Shown: positions 1 through 8,545, counted from the stretch's first letter. The stretch: DNA of 64,000 bases from Vagococcus proximus (GCF_029143285.1 NZ_JAPDSH010000006.1:109568-173567); one strand, 5' to 3'. Made by a program: numbers and translations. The notes: a model not told the origin generated them from the sequence alone.

Positions 1-915
1 AAATGGATTCCTGAATATGGGTGGCTGAAAGGGAGTTTCTATAGTGTCTTTCACTCGGTTTCTGCATTTTGTAATGCCGGTTTTGATTTATTTGGTGACA
101 GTTTGATGAGTTATCAAGAGTCGCCTTATATTTTAGTAGTGTTTAGTTTCTTGATTATTTCTGGAGGTTTAGGCTTTTTAGTATGGTCTGATATTCTAAG
201 TTTTTCAAAACGACGAAAGTTAACGATTCATACAAAGCTATCGTTAATCATTACAGGGGCTCTTTTAATTTTAGGCACAGTCTTTTTTTATTTAACAGAT
301 TTTTCAAATGGTGCCTTAGCGTTTAACACGGGTAGTAGATTTAATCAGTTTATCAATTATATCTTCTTAAGTGTGACGCCTCGTACAGCTGGCTTTGCGA
401 CAATAGATTACGGAACGTTGAGCTATGCTGGCTTATTTGTCACAATTTTTCTAATGTTTATTGGTGGCACATCGGGTTCAACTGCCGGTGGGATTAAAAC
501 AACAACATTCGGTGTGTTGATTTTAGTTGTTAGAAGCATTTTAAGAGGACGTAAAGATGTAGAATTTCAGGAGAGACGTATTTCAGAGCAAGTGGTAAGA
601 AAAGCTTTTGTTATTTTCTTTATTGGTATTAGTTTAATCGCTGTCACAAGTTTTATTCTACTATTAACCGAAACGATACCTGTAGACAAAGGGATGGATT
701 ACATTATTTTTGAAGTAGTATCGGCTTTAGCTACAGTAGGTTTAAGCGGTGGTTTAACGGCTGAACTGACAACTATAGGTAAAATTGTCATGATAATTTT
801 AATGTTTATTGGAAGAGTAGGTATCTACACCGTGTTATTTACTCTTGTGAGAAAAGAAGATAAGAACACAACGGGTAAAGTTAAATATCCTCAAGAAAGT
901 ATATTAATTGGTTAG
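1..915 (+). CDS. ktrB: KtrB/TrkH-family potassium uptake channel subunit, 5' truncated
   Basis: The reading frame is open from the first base, so the gene starts upstream of the window; 304 codons of an expected roughly 450 are present. The protein would be the membrane pore of a Ktr/Trk K+ uptake system, working with a cytoplasmic RCK subunit (KtrA) not seen here. Three of the four pore-loop repeats are visible: SAFCNAGFD near the start, then TPRTAGF, then SALATVGLSGG, along with the STAGGIKTTT segment typical of the family. Long hydrophobic helices alternate with these loops. It is followed 15 bases later by a tiny membrane protein gene. The Ktr versus Trk subtype is not certain from this fragment. 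Confidence 0.9.
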   Translation, partial: KWIPEYGWLKGSFYSVFHSVSAFCNAGFDLFGDSLMSYQESPYILVVFSFLIISGGLGFLVWSDILSFSKRRKLTIHTKLSLIITGALLILGTVFFYLTDFSNGALAFNTGSRFNQFINYIFLSVTPRTAGFATIDYGTLSYAGLFVTIFLMFIGGTSGSTAGGIKTTTFGVLILVVRSILRGRKDVEFQERRISEQVVRKAFVIFFIGISLIAVTSFILLLTETIPVDKGMDYIIFEVVSALATVGLSGGLTAELTTIGKIVMIILMFIGRVGIYTVLFTLVRKEDKNTTGKVKYPQESILIG

Positions 916-930
916 GGGGAGGGGGATAAA

Positions 931-1113
931 GTGAAATTAATGATACCAGTAAGTCTAGTTGTACTTGCATTAATACTGCTAAGCATTGTGACCTTATCCT
1001 TTAAGTCATACCGAGACTATTTTAAGAAAAGAAAAGCAAAACATTCGATAGTAAAAGCGTTAGTCTTAACCGTAATGGAGGCGTTAATAGACTTTATAAT
1101 ATTAGTTTTCTAA
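931..1113 (+). CDS. Small membrane protein of unknown function
   Basis: This is a 60-residue protein starting at GTG after a very G-rich ribosome site (GGGGGAGGGGG) that overlaps the end of the potassium channel gene. Residues about 3-24 form one hydrophobic helix, followed by a strongly basic stretch (YFKKRKAKH) and a second hydrophobic segment at the C terminus (LIDFIILVF). It ends at a strong terminator and so is probably cotranscribed with the upstream K+ channel gene. I do not recognise the family. The coupling suggests a minor accessory peptide of the channel, but that is only inference; a spurious gene is possible, although the ribosome site argues against it. Confidence 0.5.
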   Translation: MKLMIPVSLVVLALILLSIVTLSFKSYRDYFKKRKAKHSIVKALVLTVMEALIDFIILVF

Positions 1114-1144
1114 AAGCATTCGGCCCGGAATGCTTTTTCTTTTT
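1112..1144 (+). terminator. Rho-independent terminator after the K+ channel unit
   Basis: A 10-bp perfect stem (AAAAGCATTC with GAATGCTTTT) closes a short GC loop and runs into a T-rich tract. It overlaps the stop codon of the small membrane protein gene. Confidence 0.9.
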
Positions 1145-1171
1145 GACAACAGATAGTAAGATTGGTATTGT
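1143..1171 (+). promoter_or_regulatory. Sigma-70 type promoter of the two-component system
   Basis: TTGACA and TATTGT are separated by 17 bases, about 60 bases ahead of the histidine kinase start. The -35 lies directly in the T-tract of the preceding terminator. Confidence 0.6.
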
Positions 1172-1199
1172 TTAAGTGTTTTTAAGATGTTGACAAAAA

Positions 1200-1213
1200 T
1201 GAAATCGTTTTCT
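1200..1213 (+). promoter_or_regulatory. cre-like CcpA site ahead of the two-component system
   Basis: TGAAATCGTTTTCT matches the catabolite-responsive element consensus (TGNAANCGNTNNCA) at every conserved position except the last. It lies downstream of the -10 box and just before the ribosome site, the position where CcpA acts as a roadblock. This suggests that the sensor and response regulator are repressed when preferred sugar is present. Confidence 0.6.
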
Positions 1214-1231
1214 TTGGGAGGTTTTTAAAAC

Positions 1232-2884
1232 ATGACATTTCAAAAGAAATTGAAAAAGGAAATGTTTATTTATAGCGTAATATTGATTATTTTATCTACT
1301 ATAGGTTTAGGAATCGGACTTTATTATTATGATTTAACAACGTCTAGAAAATTATTATCTAGACAAGAAACAGAGATTTCAGATGTATTTTCTTCATTAG
1401 AAACTGATTTTAATCGCTTATATGATGGGAATAAAGAGCTATATAAAAATTATTTATCAAATAAGATAGAGGAAGCAGCGATTTATTATCAATTTTCAGT
1501 ATTTCAGAGTCATCAGGCCATGAAAAGTGATTTAATTTTATTAACATCAAACAATGACTTAGCATTTACAACGTCGAGTAAGTTTTTAGACGACCCACGA
1601 TTAAGTTACTATTTGAGTCTAGTTCTTACGGAATCAAAAAAACCGGAGGACTTGCGATTTAAAACATTTACTGATGGGGAACGAAATCGTTATTTGTTAT
1701 TGATAAAACAGTTGGCAAATAAAGGATTCGTTGTAGAAATGATAGATCAAAGAGAGCTAGAAAATAAGCTGAACCGTGTTGGAGCGAACTATATTATTTA
1801 TGATGATTTTGATAATGTATTAGCATCTTCGTCTACACAATTTATTGAATCAAGTTTAAAGAAGGTTAAAGCTCATTTCTTAGCCGAACATTTTGAGTAT
1901 CAAGGGAATCAATATAGTTCTCATAAATTAGCCTTATCTAAAGGGATGAATGTTGTAACCTTTACTGAGCATGAACCTTTAGGGTTAATCGTACAACGAG
2001 TTTTTTACTATATGGCACCACTATTTGGCATAATGATGTTATTCGCAATTTATTTTGTCAAACGATTTTCTCAAAATAATTCTGAATCGGTATACAAATT
2101 AAAAACAGAGATGGAAAAAGTGATGAACGATTCTACACATCGTATTGAAATAGAGGGAAAGGATGAGTTTTATGATATTGCGGATGCAATTAATAAAATG
2201 CTTGTACGGTTAAACAATTCATACGATCAAAATATACGATTAGCTAACGAAAATTTGATTTTTGAACGAAAAAAACTAGAGGCACAATTTAATCCTCATT
2301 TTTTATATAATACTCTTGAGGTTATTAGAAGTAGCTGTTTTTATGATACAGCTTTAACAAATCGACTTATTTTATTGTTAAATGATATTCTGAGGTACAG
2401 TATTGATGAAACGATTACGACGCCTTCGTTGAGAGATGATTTGACGTATATAAAAAAATACTTGGAGATTGCAGCTATTAGATTTGATGATTTTTCATAT
2501 AGTGTCAGGTGTAGTCCGGTATGTGAAGAGGTAATGATTCCAAAATTATTGATATTACCTTTAATTGAAAATAGTTTGAAATATGGGTTTAGAGATAAAT
2601 CTCAATTAGCAGTCATTATTGATATTAAAGCTTTAACGGATAAAAAAATACAGATAACTTATATGGATGATGGTGAGATTATGAGTCCAGAAGATATCGA
2701 ATCGTTGTTATCTCAGTTAGTTAACCCTAATCCTAATCAAAATCACCATGGCTTAATGAATTGTAAAAGACGATTAGAATTAATGTATCCAGGTAGTACA
2801 TTCACCATTTACCGTGCAGATGTGCAAACAGTGGTGGAAATGATTATTGAAACAGGGGGTGGCGAGTCATGTATAAGGTTCTAG
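1232..2884 (+). CDS. YesM/LytS-type sensor histidine kinase
   Basis: This 550-residue membrane sensor kinase would phosphorylate the response regulator encoded directly downstream. A first membrane helix lies at about residues 12-34 and a second at about 255-275, enclosing a roughly 220-residue extracytoplasmic sensor region. A HAMP-like linker follows. The His_kinase motif FNPHFLYNTL gives the probable phosphorylated His at residue 356, and the ATPase domain includes the N box IENSLKYGF near the C terminus. The ribosome site GGGAGG precedes the ATG. The gene overlaps the response regulator gene by 16 bases, so the two are translationally coupled. The ligand is unknown; proteins of this class usually control nearby sugar or solute transporters. 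Confidence 0.9.
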   Translation: MTFQKKLKKEMFIYSVILIILSTIGLGIGLYYYDLTTSRKLLSRQETEISDVFSSLETDFNRLYDGNKELYKNYLSNKIEEAAIYYQFSVFQSHQAMKSDLILLTSNNDLAFTTSSKFLDDPRLSYYLSLVLTESKKPEDLRFKTFTDGERNRYLLLIKQLANKGFVVEMIDQRELENKLNRVGANYIIYDDFDNVLASSSTQFIESSLKKVKAHFLAEHFEYQGNQYSSHKLALSKGMNVVTFTEHEPLGLIVQRVFYYMAPLFGIMMLFAIYFVKRFSQNNSESVYKLKTEMEKVMNDSTHRIEIEGKDEFYDIADAINKMLVRLNNSYDQNIRLANENLIFERKKLEAQFNPHFLYNTLEVIRSSCFYDTALTNRLILLLNDILRYSIDETITTPSLRDDLTYIKKYLEIAAIRFDDFSYSVRCSPVCEEVMIPKLLILPLIENSLKYGFRDKSQLAVIIDIKALTDKKIQITYMDDGEIMSPEDIESLLSQLVNPNPNQNHHGLMNCKRRLELMYPGSTFTIYRADVQTVVEMIIETGGGESCIRF

Positions 2885-3636
2885 TAGTCGAAGATGAAAA
2901 GATTATACGCAAAGGAATTGTCTATGGATTTGATTATGCGAAATATAATTGTTTGGTCGTAGGTGAAGCGTCTAATGGGCAAATTGGTATTGAAATGATT
3001 AGAGAATTGAATCCGGATATTGTAATCAGTGACATAAATATGCCTGTGAAAAATGCATTTGATATGTTAGAGGAAACGCAAGATATGGTTTATAGTACTA
3101 TCATTATTTCAGGTGTTAACGAGTTTAAAATGGCTCAGCAAGCAATCAAGTTTGGGGTAACAGAATTTTTATTAAAGCCTCTTGATATGGATAAGTTGGC
3201 TCTCTCTATAAAAAAAGCAATCGAACATAAAGAAATGCAGAGTCTTTATCACGAACAACTGTCTGCTAAAAATTGTGCGCTTTCGAAAGAGGTATTGGTT
3301 TTTCAAAAACAAGAGATGACAGATGAGCTGGTGTTAGAGATGATTCATTATATTGAGACACACTATGGTGAAAAAATAACTTTGGAGGAGTTAGAACACG
3401 AGTTAAATTATAGTAAGTCAGTCTTACAGGCACGATTTAAGAAAGCAACACACTATACCTTTAATGAGTTTATGAACCGTTATCGTATTCAAAAAGCAGT
3501 TGAAATGATAAAAAACAAGCATAAAGTCTATGAAATTGCGTCAGCGTGTGGATTTAAGGAATATAAGTATTTTAATAAAGTTTTTAATAAGTACACAGGC
3601 ATGTGCGTATCAGATTTTGCTTCCTTAGTTGAATAA
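2869..3636 (+). CDS. YesN-type response regulator (receiver plus AraC DNA-binding domain)
   Basis: This 255-residue regulator has an N-terminal receiver domain with the acidic pair ED at residues 8-9, the probable phospho-acceptor Asp55 in ISDINMP, and the conserved Lys of LLKPLD. A linker leads to a C-terminal AraC-type double helix-turn-helix (about residues 150-255) containing KAVEMIKNK and the end motif YFNKVFNKYTG. It is the partner of the upstream histidine kinase, and the transporter genes downstream are its most likely target. A terminator overlapping its stop codon separates it from those genes, so the importer probably has its own promoter, activated by this protein. Confidence 0.9.
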   Translation: MYKVLVVEDEKIIRKGIVYGFDYAKYNCLVVGEASNGQIGIEMIRELNPDIVISDINMPVKNAFDMLEETQDMVYSTIIISGVNEFKMAQQAIKFGVTEFLLKPLDMDKLALSIKKAIEHKEMQSLYHEQLSAKNCALSKEVLVFQKQEMTDELVLEMIHYIETHYGEKITLEELEHELNYSKSVLQARFKKATHYTFNEFMNRYRIQKAVEMIKNKHKVYEIASACGFKEYKYFNKVFNKYTGMCVSDFASLVE

Positions 3637-3650
3637 GGAAGCATTTTTTT
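3618..3650 (+). terminator. Terminator overlapping the response regulator stop codon
   Basis: The perfect stem TGCTTCCTTA with TAAGGAAGCA is followed by seven Ts. The stop codon lies in the right arm. It divides the regulatory genes from the transporter genes. Confidence 0.85.
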
Positions 3651-3746
3651 GCGATTATTTTTACCGAAATCAAATTATTTTTGGATAGTCTTAACGATAG
3701 TATGCGCTTACAATTAGGGTATCAATTAAAGAAAAGGGGTATTGTA

Positions 3747-4787
3747 ATGAAAAAAATCTATTTAAGTTTGGGAGTTTTGGTTGCATCAGCAGCGTTATTG
3801 GTGGGATGCTCTGCTAAAAATGAGGATAAAGCCAGCGGGAAGTCAGATGAAAAGAAAATTATCATCTATTCACCCAATTCAGAAGGATTAAGTGATGCGG
3901 TCATTCCAGGTTTTGAAGAGAAATATGGAATTAAAGTTGAACTCGTTCAAGCTGGAACAGGTGAATTATTCAAGAAATTAGAAACTGAAAAAGAAGCACC
4001 TGTGGCTGATGTAATCTGGGGTGGTGCTTATTCCCAATACGCAGAGAGCACAGATTTATTTGAAAAGTACACGTCTAAAGAGAATGAAAATGTAGTAGAT
4101 GAGTATCAAAATAAAACAGGATATTATACACCATACACGATTGATGGCAGTGTTATTTTAGCTAATAAGAAATTAATTGGTGACAAAAAAATAAAAGGCT
4201 ATAGTGATCTATTAGATGAATCATTTAAAGGGAAAATCTCGACAGCAGACCCAGCTAATTCATCAAGTGCCTTTGCTCAGTTAACTAATATGTTATTAGC
4301 AAAAGGTGGTTATGAAGATGAAAAAGCTTGGGATTATGTTAAAGATGTCTTTACGTTAGTTGATGGTAAAATTTCATCAAGTTCTAGCAATGTTTATAAA
4401 ACAGTAGCTGACGGTGAGATGACAATAGGGTTAACGTATGAAGATCCTAGTGTGAAGTTATTAAATGACGGGGCAGATGTAGAAATTATTTATCCAGAAG
4501 AGGGAACCGTTTTCCTACCAGCAAGTGCAGCGATTATCAAAAATTCTGTCCATGAAGAGAATGCCAAGAAATTTGTTGACTATGTTATCTCAAAAGAAGT
4601 TCAAGATATTTTAGGAACAACGACAACAAATCGTCCTGTTAGAAAAGACGCTGAAACTAGCGAAAATATGAAACCGCTATCTGATATTAAAACAATTGAA
4701 GAAGACCAAGAATATGTAATTAAAAATAAACAAGATATTGTTAAAAAATACAGTGATGTCTATGTAGACATTCAATCTAATAAATAG
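3747..4787 (+). CDS. AfuA-like ABC transporter substrate-binding lipoprotein
   Basis: This is a 346-residue lipoprotein that would capture a solute outside the cell for the importer encoded downstream. I chose the ATG preceded by AAAAGGGG because it gives a clean lipoprotein signal: basic start MKKIY, hydrophobic core, then the lipobox LLVGCS. An upstream in-frame ATG exists but spoils the signal peptide. The mature protein has the two-lobed architecture of the Fe3+/AfuA solute-binding class (IIIYSPNSEG near the start, DVIWGGAYSQY, later FLPASAAIIKN). The consecutive tyrosines that bind iron in FbpA-type proteins seem to be replaced by Tyr-Glu-Asp (residues 231-233), so a non-iron substrate such as a phosphorylated sugar is plausible. 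That assignment is inference. Confidence 0.85.
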   Translation: MKKIYLSLGVLVASAALLVGCSAKNEDKASGKSDEKKIIIYSPNSEGLSDAVIPGFEEKYGIKVELVQAGTGELFKKLETEKEAPVADVIWGGAYSQYAESTDLFEKYTSKENENVVDEYQNKTGYYTPYTIDGSVILANKKLIGDKKIKGYSDLLDESFKGKISTADPANSSSAFAQLTNMLLAKGGYEDEKAWDYVKDVFTLVDGKISSSSSNVYKTVADGEMTIGLTYEDPSVKLLNDGADVEIIYPEEGTVFLPASAAIIKNSVHEENAKKFVDYVISKEVQDILGTTTTNRPVRKDAETSENMKPLSDIKTIEEDQEYVIKNKQDIVKKYSDVYVDIQSNK

Positions 4788-4800
4788 AGGAGTAGTCAAA

Positions 4801-5880
4801 ATGAGTAAAATTACTATAAATCATGCTAAAAAAATATACAACGGATTAGAAGTTATTCCAGATTTATCCGTTGATATCCCAGATGGGTCTCTCTTTACTC
4901 TATTAGGCCCGTCAGGATGTGGTAAAACCACTTTGCTTAGAATGATTGCCGGTTTTAATTCAATCGAAGGTGGCGATTTTTATTTCAATGATGAACGGAT
5001 TAATGACAAGGAGCCTAGCAAACGTAATATCGGGATGGTATTCCAGAATTATGCTATTTTTCCTAATTTAACAGTTCGTCAAAATGTAGAATTTGGTTTG
5101 AAGCAACGCCAACTTTCAAAAACAGAGATTAAAGACAAAACGGATACTTATTTAAAATTAATGCAGATTGACCAATATCAAGATCGTAAACCTGATCAAT
5201 TGAGTGGTGGGCAACAACAACGTGTGGCTTTAGCAAGAGCGATTGCGATTAGTCCTGATGTGTTACTTATGGATGAGCCTCTAAGTAACTTGGATGCTAA
5301 GTTACGAATTGATATGCGTCAAGCTATTCGTGAGATTCAAAAAGAGGTTGGGATTACAACAGTTTATGTGACTCATGATCAAGAAGAAGCTATGGCGATT
5401 TCGGATAAAATTGCGGTACTTAGAGATGGCAAAATTCAACAAGTAGGCCGTCCAAAAGAATTATATCATCGTCCAAGTAATATCTTTGTGGCTTCATTTA
5501 TTGGAAGAACAAATGTGATTGAAGGTAGATTAGTGAAAAAAGAGAGTAAAGCTGTTCTGGTTTTTCCGAATCATTATGAGCTACCTTTCCCTCAACTTAA
5601 TCACGTTGAGGAGCAGAAGGTAAAAATTAGTATTCGCCCAGAAGAGTTTGTTAGAACAGGCGATCATGGTATTGCAGCTGATGTTATTGACAGTATTTAT
5701 CTAGGTTTGAATACAGAGTACTATTTAAATTTAGGTGGCAACCAAAAAATCCAAGTAACAGAAGAGTCAACATTTGAAGAAGATTTGACAGCAGGAGACC
5801 GGATTTATCTTGAAATTAATACGCAAAAAATTAATGTCTTCAATGAGGATGGTAGTCAGAATTTACTAGGTGGTGAGTAG
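4801..5880 (+). CDS. AfuC/PotA-type ABC transporter ATP-binding protein
   Basis: This 359-residue nucleotide-binding subunit powers the importer. It shows Walker A GPSGCGKTT near residue 38, the Q-loop in VFQNYAIFP, the signature LSGGQQQR, Walker B VLLMDEPLSNLD, and the switch His in VTHDQEEA. The C-terminal third (from about residue 240) is the TOBE-like regulatory extension of this class (IRPEEF motif). It starts 13 bases after the lipoprotein gene with a GAGGAG ribosome site, and its end overlaps the ribosome site of the permease gene. It is a standard importer ATPase; substrate cannot be read from it. Confidence 0.92.
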   Translation: MSKITINHAKKIYNGLEVIPDLSVDIPDGSLFTLLGPSGCGKTTLLRMIAGFNSIEGGDFYFNDERINDKEPSKRNIGMVFQNYAIFPNLTVRQNVEFGLKQRQLSKTEIKDKTDTYLKLMQIDQYQDRKPDQLSGGQQQRVALARAIAISPDVLLMDEPLSNLDAKLRIDMRQAIREIQKEVGITTVYVTHDQEEAMAISDKIAVLRDGKIQQVGRPKELYHRPSNIFVASFIGRTNVIEGRLVKKESKAVLVFPNHYELPFPQLNHVEEQKVKISIRPEEFVRTGDHGIAADVIDSIYLGLNTEYYLNLGGNQKIQVTEESTFEEDLTAGDRIYLEINTQKINVFNEDGSQNLLGGE

Positions 5881-5881
5881 G

Positions 5882-7546
5882 ATGAGAAAGAAAAAATTTA
5901 AATGGGACATTTGGAATGGCTCCTCCTTGTTTATATTAGCAACATATTTAATTTTTCTAGTTTATCCACTAGGAAGTTTATTAAAACAAGCGATTATCGT
6001 ATCAGGGAATGTATCATTTGAAAATTTCGTTACGTTCTTCTCTAAGACGTATTACTCTGAAACCTTAATTAATAGTTTTAAAGTTTCATTAACCGCAACG
6101 GTTTGTGCTTTAATTGTTGGTATTCTTTTAGCATATTTATTTGCAATGTATGAATTTAAAGGGAAAAAAGTTTTACAAATTCTCATTATCATTGCCTCAA
6201 TGTCAGCTCCTTTTGTTGGGGCTTATTCATGGATATTACTTTTAGGTCGTAGTGGTATTATTACGACATTTCTATCACAAACGTTTGGTTTTGTGATGCC
6301 AGATATTTATGGATTTAAAGGAATAACATTGGTTTTCACTTTACAATTATTCCCACTGATTTTCTTATATGTTAGTGGTGCTTTTAAAAGTATTGATAAT
6401 TCATTACTTGAAGCAGCAGAAAGTATGGGATGTAGTGGATTATCACGTTTCTTTAAAGTGATTTTACCACTGTTACTGCCAACAATTTTAGCTGGGGCAT
6501 TGCTAGTCTTTATGCGTGCGTTCTCTGATTTTGGGACACCGATGTTAATTGGTGAAGGGTATCGAACTTTTCCAGTCTTGATTTATACAGAGTTTATGAG
6601 TGAAGTTGGGGGAAATGCTTCATTCGCCTCATCTCTCGCGGTGATTGCGATTATTATTGCCTTAACTATTTTCTTGATACAAAAATATGTATCAAACAAA
6701 AACACATTTACGATGAGTTCGTTACATCCGGTAGCAGAAAGAAAGGTATCTGGTCTCAAACGAGGTATTATCTATGTTGTGTCTTATGGTATTGTTTTCC
6801 TTGCCATTTTACCTCAACTTTATTTAATGTATACATCTTTCCAAAATACTAAAGGGATGGTATTTGTATCAGGCTATTCGTTAAACAGCTATACAGAGGC
6901 ATTTAACCGAATGGGATCAGCTATATTTAATACGATTAGAATTCCATTAATGGCTCTAGTGATTGTTGTAATATTTGCGGTATTTATTTCTTATTTGACT
7001 GTTAAAAAGAAAAATATTTTAACTTCAGCGATTGATATTCTAAGTATGGTTCCTTATATTGTACCAGGGACTGTTTTAGGGATTGCATTCTTAGCAGCCT
7101 TTAATACCGGGATTGGTGGCTCTGGTTTCTTAGCTATCACGGGGACAGCTTTAATTATCGTTATTTCATTAACTGTTAGACGTTTACCTTATACCATCCG
7201 TTCTTCAGTTGCGACATTAGGACAAATTCCTGATTCGATTGAAGAGGCGGCATCGAGCTTAGGAAGTAGCAAGATAAATACGTTCTGTAAAATAACCGTT
7301 CCAATGATGGTATCAGGGATTGTCTCAGGTGCTATCTTAAGTTGGATTACTATGATTTCAGAATTATCAACTTCTATTTTACTGTACAATGTTAATACTA
7401 AGACCATGCCAGTAGCAATCTATACAGAAGTTATTCGTGGAAATTATGGAATTGCAGCGGCGCTTTCTACAATTTTAACAGCTATAACAGTGGCGTCGTT
7501 GTTACTATTTATGAAAGTGACAAAAAGCGACACGATTACGATGTAG
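5882..7546 (+). CDS. AfuB-like ABC transporter permease (fused, two permease domains)
   Basis: This 554-residue permease has about 12 membrane helices and two binding-protein-dependent transport domains in one chain. The EAA loops that contact the ATPase are LLEAAESMGCSG in the first half and IEEAASSLGSSK in the second. The ATG after GGTGGTGAG is preferred over in-frame GTG codons upstream, which lie inside that ribosome site. It completes the lipoprotein-ATPase-permease operon. Fused permeases of this type serve iron (FbpB) and sugar-phosphate (AfuB) systems. The gene is followed by a perfect terminator. Confidence 0.9.
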   Translation: MRKKKFKWDIWNGSSLFILATYLIFLVYPLGSLLKQAIIVSGNVSFENFVTFFSKTYYSETLINSFKVSLTATVCALIVGILLAYLFAMYEFKGKKVLQILIIIASMSAPFVGAYSWILLLGRSGIITTFLSQTFGFVMPDIYGFKGITLVFTLQLFPLIFLYVSGAFKSIDNSLLEAAESMGCSGLSRFFKVILPLLLPTILAGALLVFMRAFSDFGTPMLIGEGYRTFPVLIYTEFMSEVGGNASFASSLAVIAIIIALTIFLIQKYVSNKNTFTMSSLHPVAERKVSGLKRGIIYVVSYGIVFLAILPQLYLMYTSFQNTKGMVFVSGYSLNSYTEAFNRMGSAIFNTIRIPLMALVIVVIFAVFISYLTVKKKNILTSAIDILSMVPYIVPGTVLGIAFLAAFNTGIGGSGFLAITGTALIIVISLTVRRLPYTIRSSVATLGQIPDSIEEAASSLGSSKINTFCKITVPMMVSGIVSGAILSWITMISELSTSILLYNVNTKTMPVAIYTEVIRGNYGIAAALSTILTAITVASLLLFMKVTKSDTITM

Positions 7547-7552
7547 CTATTT

Positions 7553-7590
7553 AAAACACTTCACTAACGAGTGAAGTGTTTTATTGTTTG
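7553..7590 (+). terminator. Terminator of the importer operon
   Basis: A 13-bp perfect stem (AAAACACTTCACT with AGTGAAGTGTTTT) has a 4-base loop and is followed by a T-rich stretch. Confidence 0.92.
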
Positions 7591-7639
7591 GAGAGACTGG
7601 GTTATAATGGAAGTATTATAAAAAATGGAGATGAGTCGG

Positions 7640-7969
7640 ATGGAAGAATTGATGAAAGAAATAAATGAGTTTAGAGATGAGAGAAATTGGCGTCCGTTTC
7701 ATACGCATAAGGATTTAGCGATTTCAGTTTGTTTGGAGGCATCTGAGTTATTAGAAAACTTTCAATGGAAGAATGATCAGCAAGCAGTAGAGGCTGATAT
7801 GGAAAATATTAAGGATGAGATTGCAGATGTTTACATTTATTTAATGATGTTAGCAGATGATTTAGATTTAGACATTAAAGAAATTGTTCGCAATAAAATC
7901 GTGAAAAATGGGATAAAGTATCCAGTAGAAAGAACACATAATTTAGAGGTAAAACCTGCTAACAAGTAA
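7640..7969 (+). CDS. MazG-like nucleotide pyrophosphohydrolase
   Basis: This 109-residue all-helical protein of the MazG/RS21-C6 type would hydrolyse non-canonical or excess (d)NTPs to NMP and pyrophosphate, as a housecleaning enzyme. The metal-binding signature is visible as an ExxE motif (ASELLENFQW) followed by ExxD (KDEIADVY). The N-terminal stretch RDERNWRPFHTHKDLA is typical. Three in-frame ATGs exist; the third is chosen because GGAGATGAG lies just before it. A TATAAT box at 7603-7608 suggests its own promoter with a weak -35. The true nucleotide substrate is unknown. Confidence 0.85.
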   Translation: MEELMKEINEFRDERNWRPFHTHKDLAISVCLEASELLENFQWKNDQQAVEADMENIKDEIADVYIYLMMLADDLDLDIKEIVRNKIVKNGIKYPVERTHNLEVKPANK

Positions 7970-8006
7970 TAGGACTGTTATAGTTAAAATGCGTATTACT
8001 TTTCAA

Positions 8007-8020
8007 ATAACACGTGTTAT
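8007..8020. promoter_or_regulatory. Perfect 14-bp palindrome in the csbD promoter
   Basis: ATAACACGTGTTAT is fully self-complementary. It lies between a possible -35 (TTTCAA, 8001-8006) and a possible -10 (CATAAT, 8023-8028), so it fills the spacer of the promoter for the CsbD gene and is placed like a repressor operator. The cognate regulator is unknown. Confidence 0.5.
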
Positions 8021-8057
8021 GACATAATAGACATATACTTAAGAAGGAGGTAATATC

Positions 8058-8258
8058 ATGGTGAATAAAGATGAATTATTAGGAAAAGCTAAAGAAGGAA
8101 TCGGTAAAGTAACTGATGATGGTTCTAAGGAATTAGAAGGTAAACTCCAAGAAGGTTTAGGAAAGTTAAAAGAAAAAGGTGAGGAATTAGTCGATGACAT
8201 TTCTCATAAAGTAAATGATACAATTGATCATGTTAAGCATTCAGATAAGGAAGAATAA
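8058..8258 (+). CDS. CsbD family stress-response protein
   Basis: This is a 66-residue, highly charged, helical protein of the CsbD family. Its N-terminal half carries the repeated pattern ELLGKAKEGIGKVT and ELEGKLQEGLGKLK, which is diagnostic. In Bacillus csbD belongs to the general stress regulon; the molecular function is unknown. A strong AAGGAGG ribosome site lies 8 bases before the ATG, and the gene is a single-gene unit closed by a strong terminator. A perfect palindrome in its promoter suggests specific control. Confidence 0.88.
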   Translation: MVNKDELLGKAKEGIGKVTDDGSKELEGKLQEGLGKLKEKGEELVDDISHKVNDTIDHVKHSDKEE

Positions 8259-8271
8259 TTTAAAATAAAAC

Positions 8272-8313
8272 AAAAAAAGACCTGTTAGCGATTCAAGCTA
8301 ACAGGTCTTTTTT
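8272..8313 (+). terminator. Terminator of the csbD gene
   Basis: The stem GACCTGTTAGC with GCTAACAGGTC is flanked by A and T tracts, giving a long, possibly bidirectional terminator. Confidence 0.93.
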
Positions 8314-8545
8314 GCGTATTAAAGCGGTTTATTGAGAAATAAAAGGATATATTTATTTGTTTATGTATTAAATCTAATATTTTTGGAAAAGTATTCACAT
8401 TTGTTCATAAAAGGGCTATAATTAATAACATTCTTTGTTTTTTGAAATAATTCGGAAAAATAAGTAAGCTAACCATCGAAAAAATGAATTTAAAAGACAA
8501 TGTTGAGGTATGCTTACAGTCATAAAAGAAGAGTAGGAGAATAGT

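Noticed and set aside
1190..1195. Second TTGACA upstream of the histidine kinase
   Set aside because: No -10 box exists at the right distance; the downstream region is the ribosome site and coding start.
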